This document shows positions 7,900-8,912 of a stretch of DNA of 8,912 bases, piece after piece (the first letter of the stretch is position 1; each line of letters starts with the position of its first letter). A model generated the notes under the pieces. The model did no database searches and was not told the origin of the DNA. It was given only the letters and a program-made list of their open reading frames with translations. Location of the stretch: positions 1 through 8,912 of the forward strand of contig JAAUTT010000131.1 of the NCBI GenBank assembly GCA_012031335.1. The letters run 5' to 3'. Both the position numbers and the translations under genes were made by a program. The stretch is from Bacteroidales bacterium. Its GTDB lineage: Bacteria; Bacteroidota; Bacteroidia; Bacteroidales; JAAUTT01.

Positions 7900-8912
7900 C
7901 TATGCCAGTACTTCATTATAAAATTCAGCTATACCAATTTTAAGCGAGTTATTATCATAACCGGCGCAAACAAAGCTCCGGGCTTCCTCACTCAATTTCT
8001 GCTGTAAAAAAATATCATTTGTAATTTTAATTAAATGATTACAGAAATCAGTTGGATTATCCGCTATCATTAACTGTTTGCCATGTACAACATCTAAACC
8101 TTCGACCCCTTTGGAAGTTGAAACAATGGCTCTTTCCAAAGCCAGGCCTTCCAGAATTTTGATACGTACTCCGCTTCCCGAAAACAAAGGTACAATCATA
8201 ATCGGATAATTCACGATGAAAGCCTTTGCATTGGTAACTTCCCCATGAAAAAAAACTCGTTCTGTATTCAGCAGGGATTTCATCCAATCTGGAGCATTGC
8301 GTCCGGCAATATGAAAGGAAAGATTGGGTAGCTTTTCTTTTAGAGTTGGCCATACCATGTTTAAAAACCACTTTAACCCGTGCTGATTAGGAATCCAGTC
8401 CAACGCACCCATAAAACATATTGTATTTCCATCGCCCTGATAGTCGGATAGATATTTTCCAGGATCGATTCCAAATGGCATATATTTTAGTATTCCAGGT
8501 GAAGAAAATGATAGTATTTCCTTTTTATCCTGCTCTGAAATAGGCATCACTGCTTCAGCGTTTGAAAATAAATGCTTTTCGTACCTTTTGTATCTTCGGG
8601 CCATATTGCTGAGATAAAATCTTTTCATAAAAGATTCTGAGTTTCCGAAAGTTCCTGCCAAAGTTTCCACTCCACATTGTGTGCTCTTATTATAACCCTT
8701 AAACCAGGTATTTGGCTTAGCACATCCAGGTATATCCCAAGTTGTGAGCCTTCAATTTGTACGATATCAAATTTCTCTGTAATTATAAGTTCCTTAAGCT
8801 TTTCTTTATAAAGCCTGTTAAGAAAAACGTATAACTACATAAGGTTTTGTTCCAAATATAAAATTCAGGAACATTGGAATTAGTTTCAGATTAGTATTTA
8901 CCTCAACAGGAA
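7900..8912 (-). CDS. Family 4 glycosyltransferase, 5' end outside window, two frameshifts
   Basis: This is a GT-B retaining glycosyltransferase, most likely cytoplasmic and working on cell-surface polysaccharide; its sugar is unknown. About 336 residues are visible after repair. The N-terminal part has FDIVQIEGSQLGIYLD and RAHNVEWKLW (typical R-A-H-N-V-E), then RYKRYEKHLF and MPISEQDK. The C-terminal nucleotide-sugar domain shows PFGIDP, FMGALDWIPN, HIAGRNAP, and the GT4 signature GSGVRIKILEGLALERAIVST followed by GVEGLDV. The frame is lost at 8823-8827 (one extra A on the plus strand) and 8629-8632 (one A missing); repair joins SETQNL to FMKRFYLSNMARRYK. The GTG at 8670 is only an apparent start created by the second break. 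The GT2 gene begins 38 bp downstream, arguing for one operon. Confidence 0.92.

Noticed and set aside
8057..8371. 104-codon minus-strand frame within the GT4 gene
   Set aside because: It is an alternate-frame shadow of a region with clear GT4 motifs.
1..8912. Four pseudogenes (kinase, creD, GT2, GT4) from genuine decay
   Set aside because: All motifs survive, every break is a single base, most in homopolymers, and no independent stop codons or larger deletions appear. Sequencing error explains it more simply.

Overview
The window looks like a chromosomal piece of a Bacteroidota (Bacteroidetes) genome. The reasons are an AT-rich sequence, a periplasmic-propeller (HTCS-type) sensor kinase, a CreD protein of the Bacteroidetes sort, a fused ribBA, and mostly leaderless or Shine-Dalgarno-poor starts. 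I cannot place it below phylum. All six recognisable genes lie on the minus strand, so transcription runs from high to low coordinates.

Layout from the right edge: a GT4-type glycosyltransferase (partial, 7900-8912); a membrane GT2 glycosyltransferase (6703-7861); ribBA for riboflavin synthesis (5484-6728, overlapping the GT2 end by 26 bp); and fmt, methionyl-tRNA formyltransferase (4508-5470). These four are packed like one operon. A 305-bp gap (4203-4507) holds a duplicated 21-bp motif and two possible tiny ORFs. Then comes creD (2874-4202), a 214-bp gap with a 93-bp inverted-repeat element, and a large periplasmic-sensing histidine kinase that runs off the left edge (1-2659).

The most striking property of the raw sequence is that four of the six genes are each broken by exactly two single-base frameshifts, eight in all, while fmt and ribBA are intact. 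Each shift is repaired by one added or removed base, most of them in short A/T runs. The repaired genes then have whole codon counts, conserved family motifs and normal lengths. This pattern fits residual sequencing or assembly indels far better than four independent pseudogenes. I therefore describe each broken gene as one CDS.

Functionally the window combines envelope glycan synthesis (two glycosyltransferases), housekeeping cofactor and translation-initiation genes, and envelope sensing (CreD and the sensor kinase). I found no CRISPR array, RNA gene, defence system, complete mobile element or clearly new system. The unexplained items are the small inverted-repeat element, the 21-bp repeat pair with its tiny ORFs, and the ribBA start buried in the GT2 gene.
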